Assembly (NCBI GenBank): GCA_936432065.2
Contig: OW386290.2
Span: 53,958,843-54,022,842, forward strand
DNA from: Rutpela maculata
Lineage: Eukaryota > Arthropoda > Insecta > Coleoptera > Cerambycidae
Length of the DNA stretch: 64,000 nucleotides
Direction of reading: 5' to 3'
Shown here: one piece after another, positions 32,561 to 44,921 of the stretch
Position numbering within the stretch: position 1 is the stretch's first letter
How the letters are laid out: each line of letters starts with the position of its first letter
The notes under the pieces: model-generated
The model's input: the letters and a program-made list of their open reading frames with translations, nothing else
What the model was told of the DNA's origin: nothing
Databases searched by the model: none
Position numbers and translations under genes: made by a program

Positions 32561-33570
32561 CCCAGACAGCACATAACATCCACTGGATGTCCATATGAAG
32601 TCATGGACGTCCGTGTACCACAAATGTATGTCCACTTGTGAATTAATTTTGGTCCTTTTCTTTGGACATCCACTGGACATACAATGGATATCCACCAAAA
32701 AGTCATACCTCCTTAAAAAAGTTATATAGCAACTTGGATCTTATATTTGAAGAAACATTTAAGTTGTATTAATTTTTTTTAAGATACAGTGAAATTTCAA
32801 TTTTATTAATTTGTTTCATTGTATCATCTGGATTGCAAGAATTGGTATAAACTTAAGAATTACCACATATTATATCAACTATTCTACATGCATAAAATGC
32901 AGTGAGAGGCCAAAATGGCCAAACTGTTTACCGTTGATTGGAATATTCCAATAAGGCCATTAGGTTCTTGCCATATTTATGTATTTGTAAAACTTACGAT
33001 TGTTTAAAAACCACGTGCTTTGTAGTCGCAAACTATAATTTGATTGGCTCAAGTTGGTTAATTGAACCAATGAACAGCGGTGTTCTTTGTTGTGAATCTG
33101 TCTTCTGCGCAGCTGTTCGCGTCTTTTCTCCCGTTGCAGTTTGCAAATGGCTTCCGAGTGTTTGCTTAGGTTTAGATCTGTTTTGTGGTCAAGATTATAG
33201 GAAATACCTCGAAAAATACTAATGCCCAAGATTTCTCGACGTAATTACAGACTTGCAAAGGCAGTAGAGAATTATCTCTACATAATATGGAAATATCTGA
33301 TGGCTTAAACGACAATAATAATAGTGATGTACAAGGAACACAGGACTTTTATCTTTACATACATACAAGTGCAAACTGCAGGTGAAATACATTTTCAACC
33401 AAGATTTCATCCGCAGATACGGAAAATTTGGCTTCAACAAACAGAAGCAGCTCTGATTTCAATTTATCTAGTTTAAAAGTGAAATGGTTTGGGCATGAAT
33501 TAATATATTTTTTAAATATTTTTATTATCTGCCATAGTATATTTTGTAACAAGAACAGAAAATGAACATT

Positions 33571-36500
33571 AGTAGTCGCGGCACAATCTGTTTGGACCTA
33601 GACATTTTAGGTACCCAGCTGAATTTTTCAGAATATGTAGCTTACGATACGTACAATAACATACTGAAAGTCCTGAAGAATCTGAATTGAGCGTTAGCCA
33701 CCATGTTGAAAAAATGGCATGCGCCAACATTTTTTCCTTGCCTTATTTATTAGCCGATTTTAATATTCTAAACAGATAATTATAGCCAAAGAATGTGACT
33801 TTAACATATATTTTACACATTTTACTAAACTTTGTCCGTGTGGTAAAAAAGTGACAAACTGAAAATTAAAATTTTGGAAAATTCTATTTATATGATTAAA
33901 AAGAAAATTGTAGAGTTTATGAAAATATGTTTTAAGTAAAAGTTGTAGGCCATCAATAAACAAACAGAACATCTCTTTTATAGCTTTAAAAATATCGGAG
34001 ATAGAACATTTTAATTAATATAAAACCGAGTATGTTAGATATCATTGAAACCAAAATTGAAAAGTTAAAATGTGCAATTTTAGTCACAGCACAATTAACC
34101 CCGAACAAAAATGATTACCAAGCTCAGTTTTCAGAAGTAGATGGTTTATAATAATAATAATAATGATAATAAATAATAATAATAATGAGGTAAAAGGAAA
34201 AAATTTATAATTAATTTTCATCTTCAATATCGCTATCGGTTATAATTAGAGAGTTTGAATTGACACAACATATGCCACGGCAATTAGTGCACAGATCAGA
34301 ACACTTTGTGTAATTGCAAGGACAATTTTTATTGCAGTCATTTTTACAGTTGCAATATAGAAGTTTTAATATATTGTTGGGTACAATTGACAAAGATGTT
34401 GGTACGGGTTTGGTTATATCATTTTTCAATTCCCAGCCCCACTCAGATGAATTAATTTCTAAAGCTTTCTGATACAACGGTTGATCAAACGTTACAAAAC
34501 AAGCATTATAATTTTGCTTTATGCATTCATTGTTTGCAAAACTTAAGGCCGTATAAATGGTTAACATATCGCTGGGATTAAGATTGATAAATTGCAAACT
34601 TCAGTTGGTTTCTTCTTTTTTAATGCTGTTGACATATAACCACTCCAATTCATTATTTTAAACTGTTTCAATAATGGCCCAGTTGCCTACAATATATTTT
34701 GATAGAAGGATTTACCGCTTATTGATAAAATGTCTTCCATAACGAAGTCCTGAAGTTTATTTACAGCAGGTTTTTTGTAATATTTTATAGGAATATTGCC
34801 ATAGTGACCTATATCAGCAGAGTTTTTAATTCGCGAAATTTTTTTTCAAGCAGTACATTACGTTTAGGAGTTATACAAATGATTCCCTCCTTTGCATGAA
34901 ATGAGTCATGTCCGTCTAACGATCTAATATTGTAATCAGCGTTATCAAACACAAATTGTCTAAAGGTACCATTCATTATATCGGGTTGAGGATAATTTAG
35001 TATAGATTCTTCATATCTTTGAACTTCTCTATAACTAGCACAAAATCCCAAATTGGATAGCATTTGTACCAAATTTCTAGAACCAAAATGTATATGTACG
35101 TAAACTGCTAAAGAGATTTGAAGTGGTGAAAGATAAAAATTTGGTCTAGCTGCAGAAATAATTGCCTCTGCAAGAGCCAGACTTTTCCTTTTAACAACAT
35201 TATTGTCAACTTTTCTAAATTTTATTACAATGTCCAGCAGTAACGTTAAAGACTCTGGAATCTGATCATAATGAGAAAGATCTTCAGTTACAGGGTAATT
35301 ATCTAAGTCAACCACTTTTTTTTAATATCATTTAAAATAATTTTTCCTGCCGTTTCAACAACTCTTAGGTTTTCTTCATGGCCATTTTCAATTTTTTTTT
35401 TGCACCATATAACGGTTAATATTTTACCAGAAAAGTCTTTTAGTGTAACAATATCACTATGGCCTGGTCTTGACGTAAAGAGAATCTTAGTTTTGTAATG
35501 ATCTTCAAGCTTTCTTTTAAATGTTTTCTATTAAACTTTAGATCATCAAAACTTTCTAATTTGTCTTCTAATTCTGCTAACGTGTACTGGCACTCACTGT
35601 TTGAATTTAAAAATTCGATAAGTTGCTGAAATGCATCGCACTTTTGCGTATCAGTCTGTTTAGTTTTTTCCAAGTTCTTCAAGTAAAACTTGGATAGACA
35701 ATTTTTGTGATACCTTGCTTCAGCTGCAACCAAATCAATTACATTTATAATTCTCTCTAAAAAATGTTCAGAGATAATATTACGCTCTCGGCAGCGAGAA
35801 ATCAGAGATTCTTTAAATTCAAGAGTTTGCACTAACTGAATATAGCGTTGTAAATTTGTTGGTTTTTTTGTTTTCATTTTTTACATCGGCTATTTCTCCA
35901 CAAATAACACAATTTTTGTTAAAATCAAATGATTCACTGTGTGCCCTTATCTTTTTTGCTGTGAAATCATTTTTACTAGTAGAGGCGGCTCTTTTTGTTT
36001 TATTACGAGTGTAATTTTTTCTACATTTTTTGTGAACTATTAGTTCTTCAGAAATAATTTTTTTATAAATATCGTCATTAAGTTGTATACTTTTTGAAAT
36101 TATCGTGTCTAATCCTCTTTTCACGACTACCGTTTCTGCCACGGATAATGGAATTTGACAAAAAATACAAATACCTTCCATAATGAAAATGTGGAAATAA
36201 AATGGCTTGATTAACCTTCAACAATAATAAACCTAAACCTAAACAATAATAAAAGTAACACAATCCTTGTACGAAACAAAATACTAATATAAAAAATCAA
36301 ACAATTCGTAAAAGAATAACGAAATCAAAAAGAAAACATGAATTCGATATAAAAATAAAACAATATACTGAAAAAAACCTGAGAATACTAAATATATTTA
36401 AAAATTTTATATATTCTAAACTCGATTTGAGATAATCCAACTTAGCAACTTATTATATTAATAACAATGCAGCAACAAATGTACGTGTAGAAATATATCT

Positions 36501-37068
36501 AAGCATAACAGCGTGTGGCAGTCGATAGGTATATGAACATTTCTGTAAACATATTTACAGCTTTCACTCTCTTTGCATGTGCCCCTAAATATTACAAATT
36601 TCATATTTTAGCTATTTTTTAAGATAGAGAAAAATTTCAAAAAAAGTATTGTTTGTCCTTTAACGGCCTACAACAGTTATTTAAAAAATATTTTCATAGG
36701 ATGAGCGAGTATTTTTTAAATGAAAAATACAAATCCTCAAGAAGTAATTTTTACTATTAACTATAATTATTACACTACTAATAAACAATTTATTATAGTT
36801 TCTTAAATTCGTATCAGACACATTCTTTGGCTATAATTTGTTTTTTAAAATATTAAAATCGATTAATAGATAAGGCAAGAAAAAAATGTTTTCTTCAGCG
36901 GCACGCGCAAGCCATTTTTTCAATATGGTGGCTAACGCTCAACTCAGATTCTTCGGGACTTTTAGTATGTTATTATACGTATCAAAAACTACATATTCTG
37001 AAAAATTCAGCTGGGTACCTAAAATGTCTAGGTTAGGCCTATTTTTTACAGATTGTGCCGCCACTATT
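33571..37068 (-). mobile_element. Long-TIR DNA transposon-like element carrying the large gene (locus C)
   Basis: Terminal inverted repeats of about 230-250 bp: left 33571-33797, right 36819-37068. Shared stretches include 'GGCACAATCTGT', 'AGACATTTTAGGTACCCAGC', 'TGAATTTTTCAGAATATGTA' and 'TTGAGCGTTAGCCACCAT'. Weaker inverted similarity continues inwards to about 33960 and 36660. The gene at 34211-36181 lies wholly between the repeats, its start near the right end. Target duplication is not resolved; 'AGTAG' occurs near both junctions. Arms differ by perhaps 15 percent, so the insertion is old. Confidence 0.8.
34211..36181 (-). pseudogene. Internally deleted large uncharacterised gene (locus C)
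   Basis: Pieces in several frames line up into one protein. N-terminus (36181-35820): 'MEGICIFCQIPLS', 'LIVHKKCRKNYTRNK', 'NCVICGEIADV', two cysteine pairs suggesting zinc binding. Next (35877-35440): 'DLVAAEARYHKNCLSKFY'. Then (35315-34809): 'LYLSPLQIS'-like helices, 'HFGSRNLVQMLSNLGFCASY' and 'QFVFDNADYNIRSLDGHDSF'. Next (34790-34600), frameshifted 'NSADIGHYGNIPIKYY'. Last (34597-34211): 'NACFVTFDQPLYQKALEI' joins directly to 'SSEWGWELKND' and the CXC tail 'CNCKNDCNKNCPCN'. In the family as I recall it several hundred residues, including a PIN/FEN1-like nuclease region, lie between those two segments, so the middle is deleted. Frameshifts add to the damage. Function is unknown. Confidence 0.8.
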
Positions 37069-37294
37069 AGTAGCTTGCGGATATTAGCTGATAGCTAGGG
37101 GCTGCTAATGCGTTTTCTGCATGTGTGACACACAACTGTTTTTCGCCTAGCATTAAACAAAAAATGGAAAAAAGGAAAAATATAAAAACGATCTTTAATT
37201 TCATAAATATAAACACAATTTAATAAGAAACTTAAATAGAAACAATTTGCGAATTTATTTTGTTGTCTCTTTTGATTCCAAACTTTGGCTCAAA

Positions 37295-38002
37295 ATGACG
37301 TTTAATGAAAAATTATGTGAAACGACAAAGTATGCAAATGGCAGTCAAAGGTGTCTAGATTGTGAAAAACTACAAAATCGTGTTGCTATGAGTTTACCGG
37401 CCCAAGGAACCATAAACATTACTTTCGGTCATATTTTTAGAGTTAATATGCTGGGCAAAAAAATAATGAGTGTCCCTACCTACTACAAAATATGTGCCAG
37501 GGTGAAATAATTTTCTTTTTTTTTTCTCAGCAAATACGTACAGTTAACTAATAATGCTAATTGGTTTGCTTTCTTCCAAAAAAACAATTAGTTACCATTT
37601 TAATTTGTTTACTTTTATTTTTTTTGTTTTTCAATTTTTTTAGATAGTGATTTTAATGTTTAATTAAATCGTTAATTATTTTTAGATTAAGGACTTGGTG
37701 CAGCTGGGCGGGAGCACAATATACGATTCGATACATCGATGGTTGCAGCAAACAATAATTCAAATTCAATTTTATTATGTAAGTATTAGTACAGTTACCT
37801 TTCATAAAACAAAACAGAAAATTGATATTTGAAAAACATATCTAGCTTTGTCTATGAGTATAATCATGCAGAAATTAAGCAGATATTCCTACATAATTTA
37901 CAATTTTAGGTGCGACAGAAATACATCGTACCATACTACGCTGGCCAAAAAAGAACTGCAGATGTAATCAAAAATTGGTTAAGAAGGAGAGATAAAACAT
38001 GA
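37295..38002 (+). CDS. Possible three-exon gene of 130 codons, unknown function
   Basis: Three open segments join in phase through GT-AG introns: exon 1 at 37295-37501 (ATG, 69 codons, ending before 'GTGAAA'), exon 2 at 37686-37778 (after 'TTTTTAG', before 'GTAAGT', 31 codons) and exon 3 at 37910-38002 (after 'ATTTTAG', 30 codons and TGA). The introns are 184 and 131 bp. Predicted segments include 'CETTKYANGSQRCLDCEKLQ', 'DLVQLGGSTIYDSIHRWLQQ' and 'YYAGQKRTADVIKNWLRRR'. All three lengths are multiples of three with consistent phases, which supports splicing, but I recognise no domain. It lies inside the 6.4 kb inverted-repeat element and could belong to it. Homology-free prediction. Confidence 0.45.
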
Positions 38003-38652
38003 GGAAATATAGAATAGGATAGAATATACCGTGCGTGTAATTTCTAATTAGGCATGTACATTCACGTAGCGCGAAAGATATGACAACACTGCTGCCGTAA
38101 ATTTCTCCGTCGGGCAGACCATCCCAGCTCTGTTATTTCATTTCAGCCAGCTGGCACGCGCGATGTTGTAATTTTACTCCCTATGCCTAGCGCCCCGCTA
38201 CACGCACGGTATATGATAACATAGTGGAACTGATGTATAAATAATTTAATTTTAGAATAAAAAGTTCTTTTTTATATTTTAACATATATTTAACAACTTC
38301 TAATCAACAGTCAAAAGTATTGCAGTTATTTGAATCGTTTGTTTTTATAAATACATTAAATTTATTGAATCTATTTCTTCACCTCGTTATTTTTATATAT
38401 GATTTAAAAGTAGTAGTTTCAACTGATTTAAGTCAATTTGAAATAAGTTCATAAGCAAAGTTGACATATATTGCATATGACGAGCATAAGTTCTCCTTTC
38501 TCCTTTAGCACCATATAAAAATATTGGTTTTGCTATTTGATATTTAGATAATTAAACTAGTGCACATATTGCGGGATATATCCATTAAATATAAAGGTCA
38601 ACCAAAAGGGCTTTCGCCGATGAGTATCTGTTTATTTGGTCGGCATTTGCTT

Positions 38653-38749
38653 TAACGATTAATTTATATATATATGCCGAATAATTGACTATATACTTGG
38701 TGTACATTAGGGCAAAAAGTATATAGTCAATCCCATAAATTAATCGTTA
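38653..38749. repeat. Short imperfect palindrome
   Basis: 'TAACGATTAATTTA' and 'ATTGACTATATACTT' on the left mirror 'AAGTATATAGTCAAT' and 'TAAATTAATCGTTA' on the right, around an 18-base loop. MITE-like or a structured element; no coding. Confidence 0.75.
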
Positions 38750-39262
38750 AGGTTGGATTAAATAAGTGAATTCTGACCAACAAAACTATTTTGAATAACC
38801 TGCAGTTAACGGGCGTCCACGGGTTGGCCAATGGATGTCCACAACCAGACACAAAATGTGTTTCCTATTTCCCATTGTATGCCTTCTGGACCAAATGTGG
38901 ATGTCCACTATATTCATTGTGGATGTCTTATGGATGTCCATAGGATGTATTTGTGCTGTTTGGGTACTTTTTAAACATTCAAGATAATGTTCTTAATAAC
39001 AGAACTGCGGAAAATATTAACGTTTCATGGTGTCAAACTTGGAAAAAAAAATCATGTGTAATACCCCCCTCGTCCATTGGAAATCAGAGTATATTTGAAT
39101 ATTATATTATTTCATTCATGGTGATGTATAAAAAGCTATATTTAAAACTATTTCAAAGCCTAGCAATTCTGTCCCTAAAGCAACAAGGTTAGATAAATTA
39201 ACATAGAAATACTATAATACTATTTGAGGAAAACCCACTTTGATGAAATAATAGTGAGATGT

Positions 39263-42058
39263 GGTAAAGCCATAAAATAACATCTGATACAGAATATATT
39301 AAAAGTCCTTTACCTTTACCTTTACCTGGCACCTTTATTAATTACACATCTAGTGGAAGTTCTGCTTCAAACAGTGATGAAAATTTAAAGGCTCTTACGA
39401 AAAATGGTAAAAAAAATAAAGTTAAACTGACCAATAGATTAAGCCCTACTGTAGAATAGGTTTAATATGTTTGTGAATGTGAAAGTGAAAAGAGATTTAT
39501 TTCAAATTAAGCTTTACAATATGAGCCTTACCCAAACGCGAAGAAGGGGAAAGGCAGCAGGCAAACCCGATATAATACAAGGCTCTTAAGGGACCCGCAT
39601 ACACTAGAGAGGTTCCAAAATTACCTGGAAAACGTAGACCAAACAGATGAAAACCTAACAAATGGTGAGCAGTGGGAAATCTGCAAAAAAAACAATTTTA
39701 GACGCTGCAAATAACATTCTTGGACACTCTGGCCCAACAAAAGAACAAAAGAAAACCCGGGAAAGAGAGGCAAGATATAAAAGTCTTAGAAGAGAAGAAA
39801 AATGTGTACATCGGAGGCAAAAACGGTCCTTTGAAAACCGTATTCTGGAAGATCTCGAAGCACTGAGAGGACAAAACGAAACAAGGAAATTCTACAAAAT
39901 CCTTAACTCATCAAGAAAGGAGTTTAAACCAAGAATGACCATGTGCAAGGACAAAGATGGGCACATTGTTAGCAGCAGATCAGATGTCCTACAAACATGG
40001 GTGAAACATTTCAGAGAACTACTATGTCGTGAAAATGCCGAACAAAACACACAGTCCCCACTTTCCCCACTGGCCGGAAACAACACACAGGTACCACCCT
40101 CAAAACAGGAGATAAAGGACACTATCAAAAGCCTCAAAAACAACAGATCTCCGGGAAGTGATGGCATCCCCGCAGAACTCTTTAAATATGGAGGTGAAAA
40201 ACTTACAGACACCATATATAAAATAATAATTAGAGCCTGGGTCGATGAACAAATCCAGAATGAATGGTGCATTGGAATTATTTGCCCTCTACACAAGAAA
40301 GGAGACCAAATTTAATGTAAAAACTACAGAGGGATAACTCTTCTTAACACCATCTACAAAATATTTTCCAGTGTTCTATATAACCGACTAAGTGAATACT
40401 CTGAGGCACTTCTTGGCCAATATCAGTGGGGATTTAGAACTGGCCGATCAACAACAGACCAGATTTATATACTGCGCCAGATTCTAGAGAAAACCAACAA
40501 ATTCAACGTAGACACATACCACCTTTTCGTAGATTTTAAAGCAGCCTACGATAGTGTGTTGAGACACAAGCTCTACGCAGCAATGAGTGAGTTTAACATC
40601 CCTAACAAGTTAATAAGATTAGTCAAAGCTACAATATCCAAAGTGGTCTTCAAAGTTAAAATACAGTCCGACGTATCGGAAAACTTTGAAAGTGATGTAG
40701 GACTGAGACAAGGAGATGCGCTGGCGTGTCTTCTCTTTAACATAGCACTGGAAAAAGCCGTAAGAGATGCTGGACTAGAAAACAGAGGAACTATCTTTAA
40801 TAAATCCTCACAAATCATGGGATATGCAGATGATCTGGACCTGGTGGCACGCACCTCCCGCAAAGCTAAAGAGATGTGTACAACGTTCTCAAGTGCTGCT
40901 GAAAACTTGGGCCTCCAAATCAACGAAGATAAAACTAATTTTATGGCATCAACACCTAACAATAGAGCCAGAAACATGGAGCAAAACTTCTACGTCGACA
41001 ACTTTAATTTCAAAGTTGTTCAACAGTTTACATACCTAGGTTCGCTGGTTACCCACGACAACTCTACTTCTGAAGAAATCAAAAGAAGGATTGTCCTGGC
41101 GAACAAATGTTACTTTGGCCTAAGTAAACAAATGAGGAGCCGAAACTTAAGCCAAAAAACAAAACTCACCATCTATAAGACCCTCATCCTACCAGTCCTA
41201 TCATATGGATCTGAGACATGGACAATCTCTAAAGCAGACGAAAACCTACTGCTAACTTTTGAGTGTGATATCCTAAGAAGAATACTAGGTGCTATCTGTG
41301 AAAATGGTATGTGGAGAAGACGATACAACTTTGAACTCTAAAACAAATACAAACAGATCTCAGAGGGAAGAGATGTGGTATCGTTTATAAGGTTAGATAG
41401 ACTGAGATGGGCAAGAGCGAACGAAAATCGTACCCCAAGACAAATATTTATGTCGCAACCGGGCGGAAGTAGACGTAGAGGCAGGCCAAAGTTGAGATGG
41501 AAGGATGACGAGGATGAAGATGCCAGAAAAATCGGAGCTGCAAACTGGCAACAGCTAGCAAGAGATAGAGACGACTGGCGGAATAGACTCAGGAAGGTCG
41601 AGGCTCAACTAGGGCCGTAGAACCAATGATGATGATGATATGAGCCTTACCGGAATCTGGTCCAGAGCCATCCAGGTAACCAAGGCATGAAGCGCCATTG
41701 TGAGTGCAGGGTTGGACATAACAGGTCCGGTTCGGCTTAATGAATAGTGTTTTGGGAAAGATTAGCTCTCCTGTTCATCTTAGACGAACTTACAACTAAT
41801 AATAAGATTAAAAATTGCTGTCTACACAGAGACCTAAAGCTAATTAAATTTGGTAAAGCCATAAAATAGCGTCTGATACAGAAAATATTAAAAGGTCTTT
41901 ATCTTTATCTGGCACCTTTATTAATTACACATCTAGTGGAAATTCTGCTTCAAAAGTGATGAAAATTTAAAGGCTCTTACGAAAAATGGTAAAAAAAATA
42001 AAGTTAAACTAACCAACAGATTAAGTCCTACTGTAGAATAGGCTTAATATGTTTGTAA
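39263..42058. repeat. Tandem repeat of about 470-bp period, split by a LINE
   Basis: About 200 bp at 39263-39465 ('GGTAAAGCCATAAAATA', 'GGCACCTTTATTAATTACAC', 'AGGCTCTTACGAAAAATGGT') recurs in direct orientation at 41852-42058 with few changes. Subtracting the LINE insertion and its duplication (2119 bp) gives an original spacing of about 470 bp. This could be a satellite-like array or a short composite repeat; only two copies are visible. Confidence 0.7.
39533..41637 (+). pseudogene. RTE-like LINE, 5' truncated, with exact 14-bp target duplication
   Basis: ATATGAGCCTTACC occurs at 39519-39532 and 41638-41651, bracketing the insertion. The frame encodes 'RYNTRLLRDPHTLERF', then 'ILDAANNILG', the RT segments 'NNRSPGSDGIPAELFKYGGE', 'NYRGITLLNTIYKIF', 'FVDFKAAYDSV', 'GLRQGDALACLLFNIALE' and the catalytic 'YADD' (40823-40834). 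The tail 'YGSETWTISK' and 'GSRRRGRPKLRWKDD' is typical of RTE-type elements, as is the short 'ATGATGATGATG' 3' end (41627-41637). Damage is light: an extra A in an A8 run near 39695 shifts the frame, and TAA stops lie at 40313 and 41339. The upstream endonuclease is missing. Confidence 0.92.
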
Positions 42059-43104
42059 GTAAAATAGACTTAAGCTATATTTAAGGTTGGCAGCTAGGAT
42101 GTCAAAAAAAGGATGGTTGACTTAAGCGAAAGTAAACCAAATGAACCAAATACACACAAATTCACCAATATGTGACAGCGATTTATATATCATGACAAAT
42201 TTCCGCTGTTACTTTAACTATATAAACTTTTCTTTATACGTAAATTCCTTTGTATCAAAAGTAAATCCCTATTGAGTTCATTTGTTATATTTTCGCAATT
42301 ATTATATATTATATTATTATTATTATTATTATTATTATATTATATATTATACGGTAAAGGGCAAATAGAGTTTAGTACGACACCACGCACTTGTCGTTTC
42401 AATCCGTAGATTATCCCCATTCTTTCAACTTTTCACTAGCGGGCTTTAAGCTTTTCCTTTTAGTAGTTTGTAAGTTTTGCGTAGTGTTTTATGTTGATGT
42501 TTATTACTTTTATTAGCAAAACAAAATAACTCAATCTTCGATAATAATGTTTAGTGTTGTGTTTCTTTTTGTTACAGCACAAATAAAGAAACTAAAATGC
42601 ATCGATTTCCAAATTTATTTGACAAGGTGGGGTTATATTGTTTTTACAATTATTATTCCTTACATTTTCTCAGCGAGCTTTTTTCATAATTCATAGCATA
42701 AAATAGTTGAATTCAGTGAGACAAAATTGGAGTTTTTTAATAACAATAATAATAAAGCATTTTATTGAATCCTAACTAATTCAATAGCCTATAATGACTT
42801 TAAGAGATGTTAATAATTTTTATAACTTTTCTATAGTTATATAATTATATTTGGGTATAGTTTGCCTACAGTCCTACACACCTGCGCTGCCAATATATTA
42901 ACTAAAAATCTGCTCAAACTGATTCAGTCTACTTATTTATATTTATACTTTATTTTTAACATATTTTACGATCAAAAAAACGTAGTTCCCAATTAAGTCA
43001 AATACAACTGCATGTCGCAGTGTGTGGCATTTTGTTATTATGTCTTATATCTTTAATTGGATCTTTCTGTCTAGGCAGTTGTATGAAAATGAAGTAAATT
43101 AATA
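42059..43104. other. No gene; contains an AT microsatellite
   Basis: A compound ATT/TATA simple repeat at about 42305-42350. No other structure supported. Confidence 0.6.
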
Positions 43105-43294
43105 TCTTAGCCGAGAAAGGAGGATAGTAATAAATGCACGGGATCAGTGCGTACAACAGATCCTATTGATATTTAAATTTGGAGGGAGTGTAATTCGAAA
43201 TAATTTATACAAAGGCTTATTAAATCAACATCGCACAATGACATGTGCCGCTTGACACTACTGACAGTTCACGACCCTCCTTTTTTGGCTAAGG
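43105..43294. mobile_element. Small TA-flanked MITE
   Basis: 'TCTTAGCCGAGAAAGGAGG' at the left end is mirrored by 'CCTCCTTTTTTGGCTAAGG' at the right end. TA flanks both sides (43103-43104 and 43295-43296). The 190-bp size and TA duplication fit a Tc1/mariner-type MITE. Confidence 0.7.
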
Positions 43295-44608
43295 TATAAT
43301 GCAAATAAATGTTGAAAGTGATTAGTAAGTAATAAATTTTGAACTGAAATTTGGGGTTATTTTGTATAAAATTCCATTCTTTTTTAAGAACAATTTATTG
43401 AAATTCACAACAAAGCAAACAAATATACAAATTAAACCTTATAACCTTTTTTGCAATTGATTAAAAATGGAGTGGATTTGAACCAGAATTTCTTCTTCTT
43501 ACGTTTAAACCAAGAGCTTGACCCTTCGAAGAATAAAACGCAAGCAATCCATTCCCATCTCTAATTTTAACCCAATTAGCAAAGTAATTATAAAAAGCAA
43601 AATAAAATGAAAACTTTTAACTTAAGATTTCTCAAAAAAAATTCTGAATTACCTGTACTTTGTCGTTAGTATTTTTAATATTAGGTTCATCTTAAACTGA
43701 AATTATGATATCATATTGATATACTATTTACAGTACATCAAATATTCTACAAATTGTTAAACTAAACTTACTAAGCTATCGTTTTAAATTACAAAATGTA
43801 CAATATTTATGATATGAATTAACAATATACTTTTTACAAAATTTTCATATTTGTTCCCATTATAATGTTTTATAAGTGAAAAATCTACAAAATGAAAACC
43901 TGACGAACATATTAAATAAAAATTTATAAATATAAAAAAATAAAAATAACTATACCCTAAAAAAAAAAGTAAATATACATTTTTTTATATGCACTGCCTA
44001 AAGTATTTCTTTGTATTGCACATTTTTTAAATATTCTAAAAATGTATTTCAAAAAAGAATTGAAAAGGCAATATGAATTGCTTATTTGATAATAAAAGCA
44101 GTGTTAGTTGCAATATTGTACTAATGTTTATATTTATTCGCTAGGCGCCTAAAAACACTATCGTAGTCAATAAGAATTGTTTTAATATAATGTAATGTTT
44201 CTAACATTGAGATTCAAAAAAATATCACCGATGGCAGTACCTTTTTAAATTTATCCAATTCCTTCGTCTTCTTATAAACCCAAAAAAAATACTGATAAAA
44301 AATTACTAAAACCTCATAGTGTTAAGTATTAACAATAAAATCTATATCACACGTTAAATACTCATTTATATAATTATTTTGGAATTAAATACGTTTGGTG
44401 GTACCAATAAAACATGTTATTACTTTTATATTTAATTCGGTAATTATTACGTTACAGATAGAACATAATTACAATCAAGGCATACTGAAACGCTAGGTAT
44501 AATTTTAACTTTATGGCATATAATTATATTCTCGTTTGGGTATTAAATTACCCGTTCTACAAATTATTAAAACCGTTACTATATAAACATTTATTTTGTT
44601 AAACATAG
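43295..44608. other. AT-rich DNA, no gene recognised
   Basis: Low-complexity sequence. A 'GGTTCAAATCC' box-B-like match on the minus strand near 43476-43486 is not supported by tRNA folding. Confidence 0.5.
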
Positions 44609-44920
44609 TGTAATATGTTGCAACCCCTACAATGTAGGCAACACAGAATTCAATTAATTAGTTCAGATGTTGTCCGAGTGTAGATTTGCACCTACTAGAG
44701 AAAGAACCTACTAGAAGCTCTAGAAGTAGTAAAGAACTTGCTGGATGTATCTGGATAATGGTGACGTCATCAGAGAAACTTCGAGATCTGTCATCTTTAG
44801 GTATATAAGGCATGGAGTAAACTAGAGTGGACAAGTTCAGTTTAGATAGCAAGTGTAGTAAGATCAGAAGAGAGTAAGGTGATTAAGTAGTTCACAGTGT
44901 AATACAAGTAAAGTAATAGA
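44609..44920 (+). repeat. Truncated solo LTR related to the Gypsy LTR at 57580
   Basis: It starts 'TGTAATATGTTGCAACCCC', close to the start of the Gypsy LTR on the minus strand at 57987, and shares 'TTTGCACCTACT.GA.AAAGA', 'GGTGACGTCATCAGAGAA' and 'GAGATCTGTCAT.TTTAGGTA'. A TATA motif lies near 44802-44808. Similarity ends at about 44920, where a THAP-gene fragment starts, so only the U3/R side remains. No internal coding is attached. Confidence 0.75.
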
Positions 44921-44921
44921 C

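Larger units (their letters stand above)
32561..38964. mobile_element. 6.4 kb element with 'AGCACA' terminal inverted repeats and GGATGTCC arrays
   Basis: The left end is 'CCCAGACAGCACATAACATC' (32561) and the right end, inverted, is 'CCCAAACAGCACAAATACAT' (38964). Just inside each end is an array of degenerate 'TGGATGTCC' words (32585-32695 and 38815-38950). A TA dinucleotide lies near each outer junction, allowing one indel. Inside are a separate long-TIR element (33571-37068), a possible spliced gene (37295-38002) and a hairpin (38653-38749). A related architecture with different words occurs at 53198-55629. The transposon superfamily is not clear to me. Confidence 0.65.

Noticed and set aside
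43440..43560. tRNA-like segment with box-B match on the minus strand
   Set aside because: The T-stem and acceptor stem do not pair well and no box A or D-arm is found.
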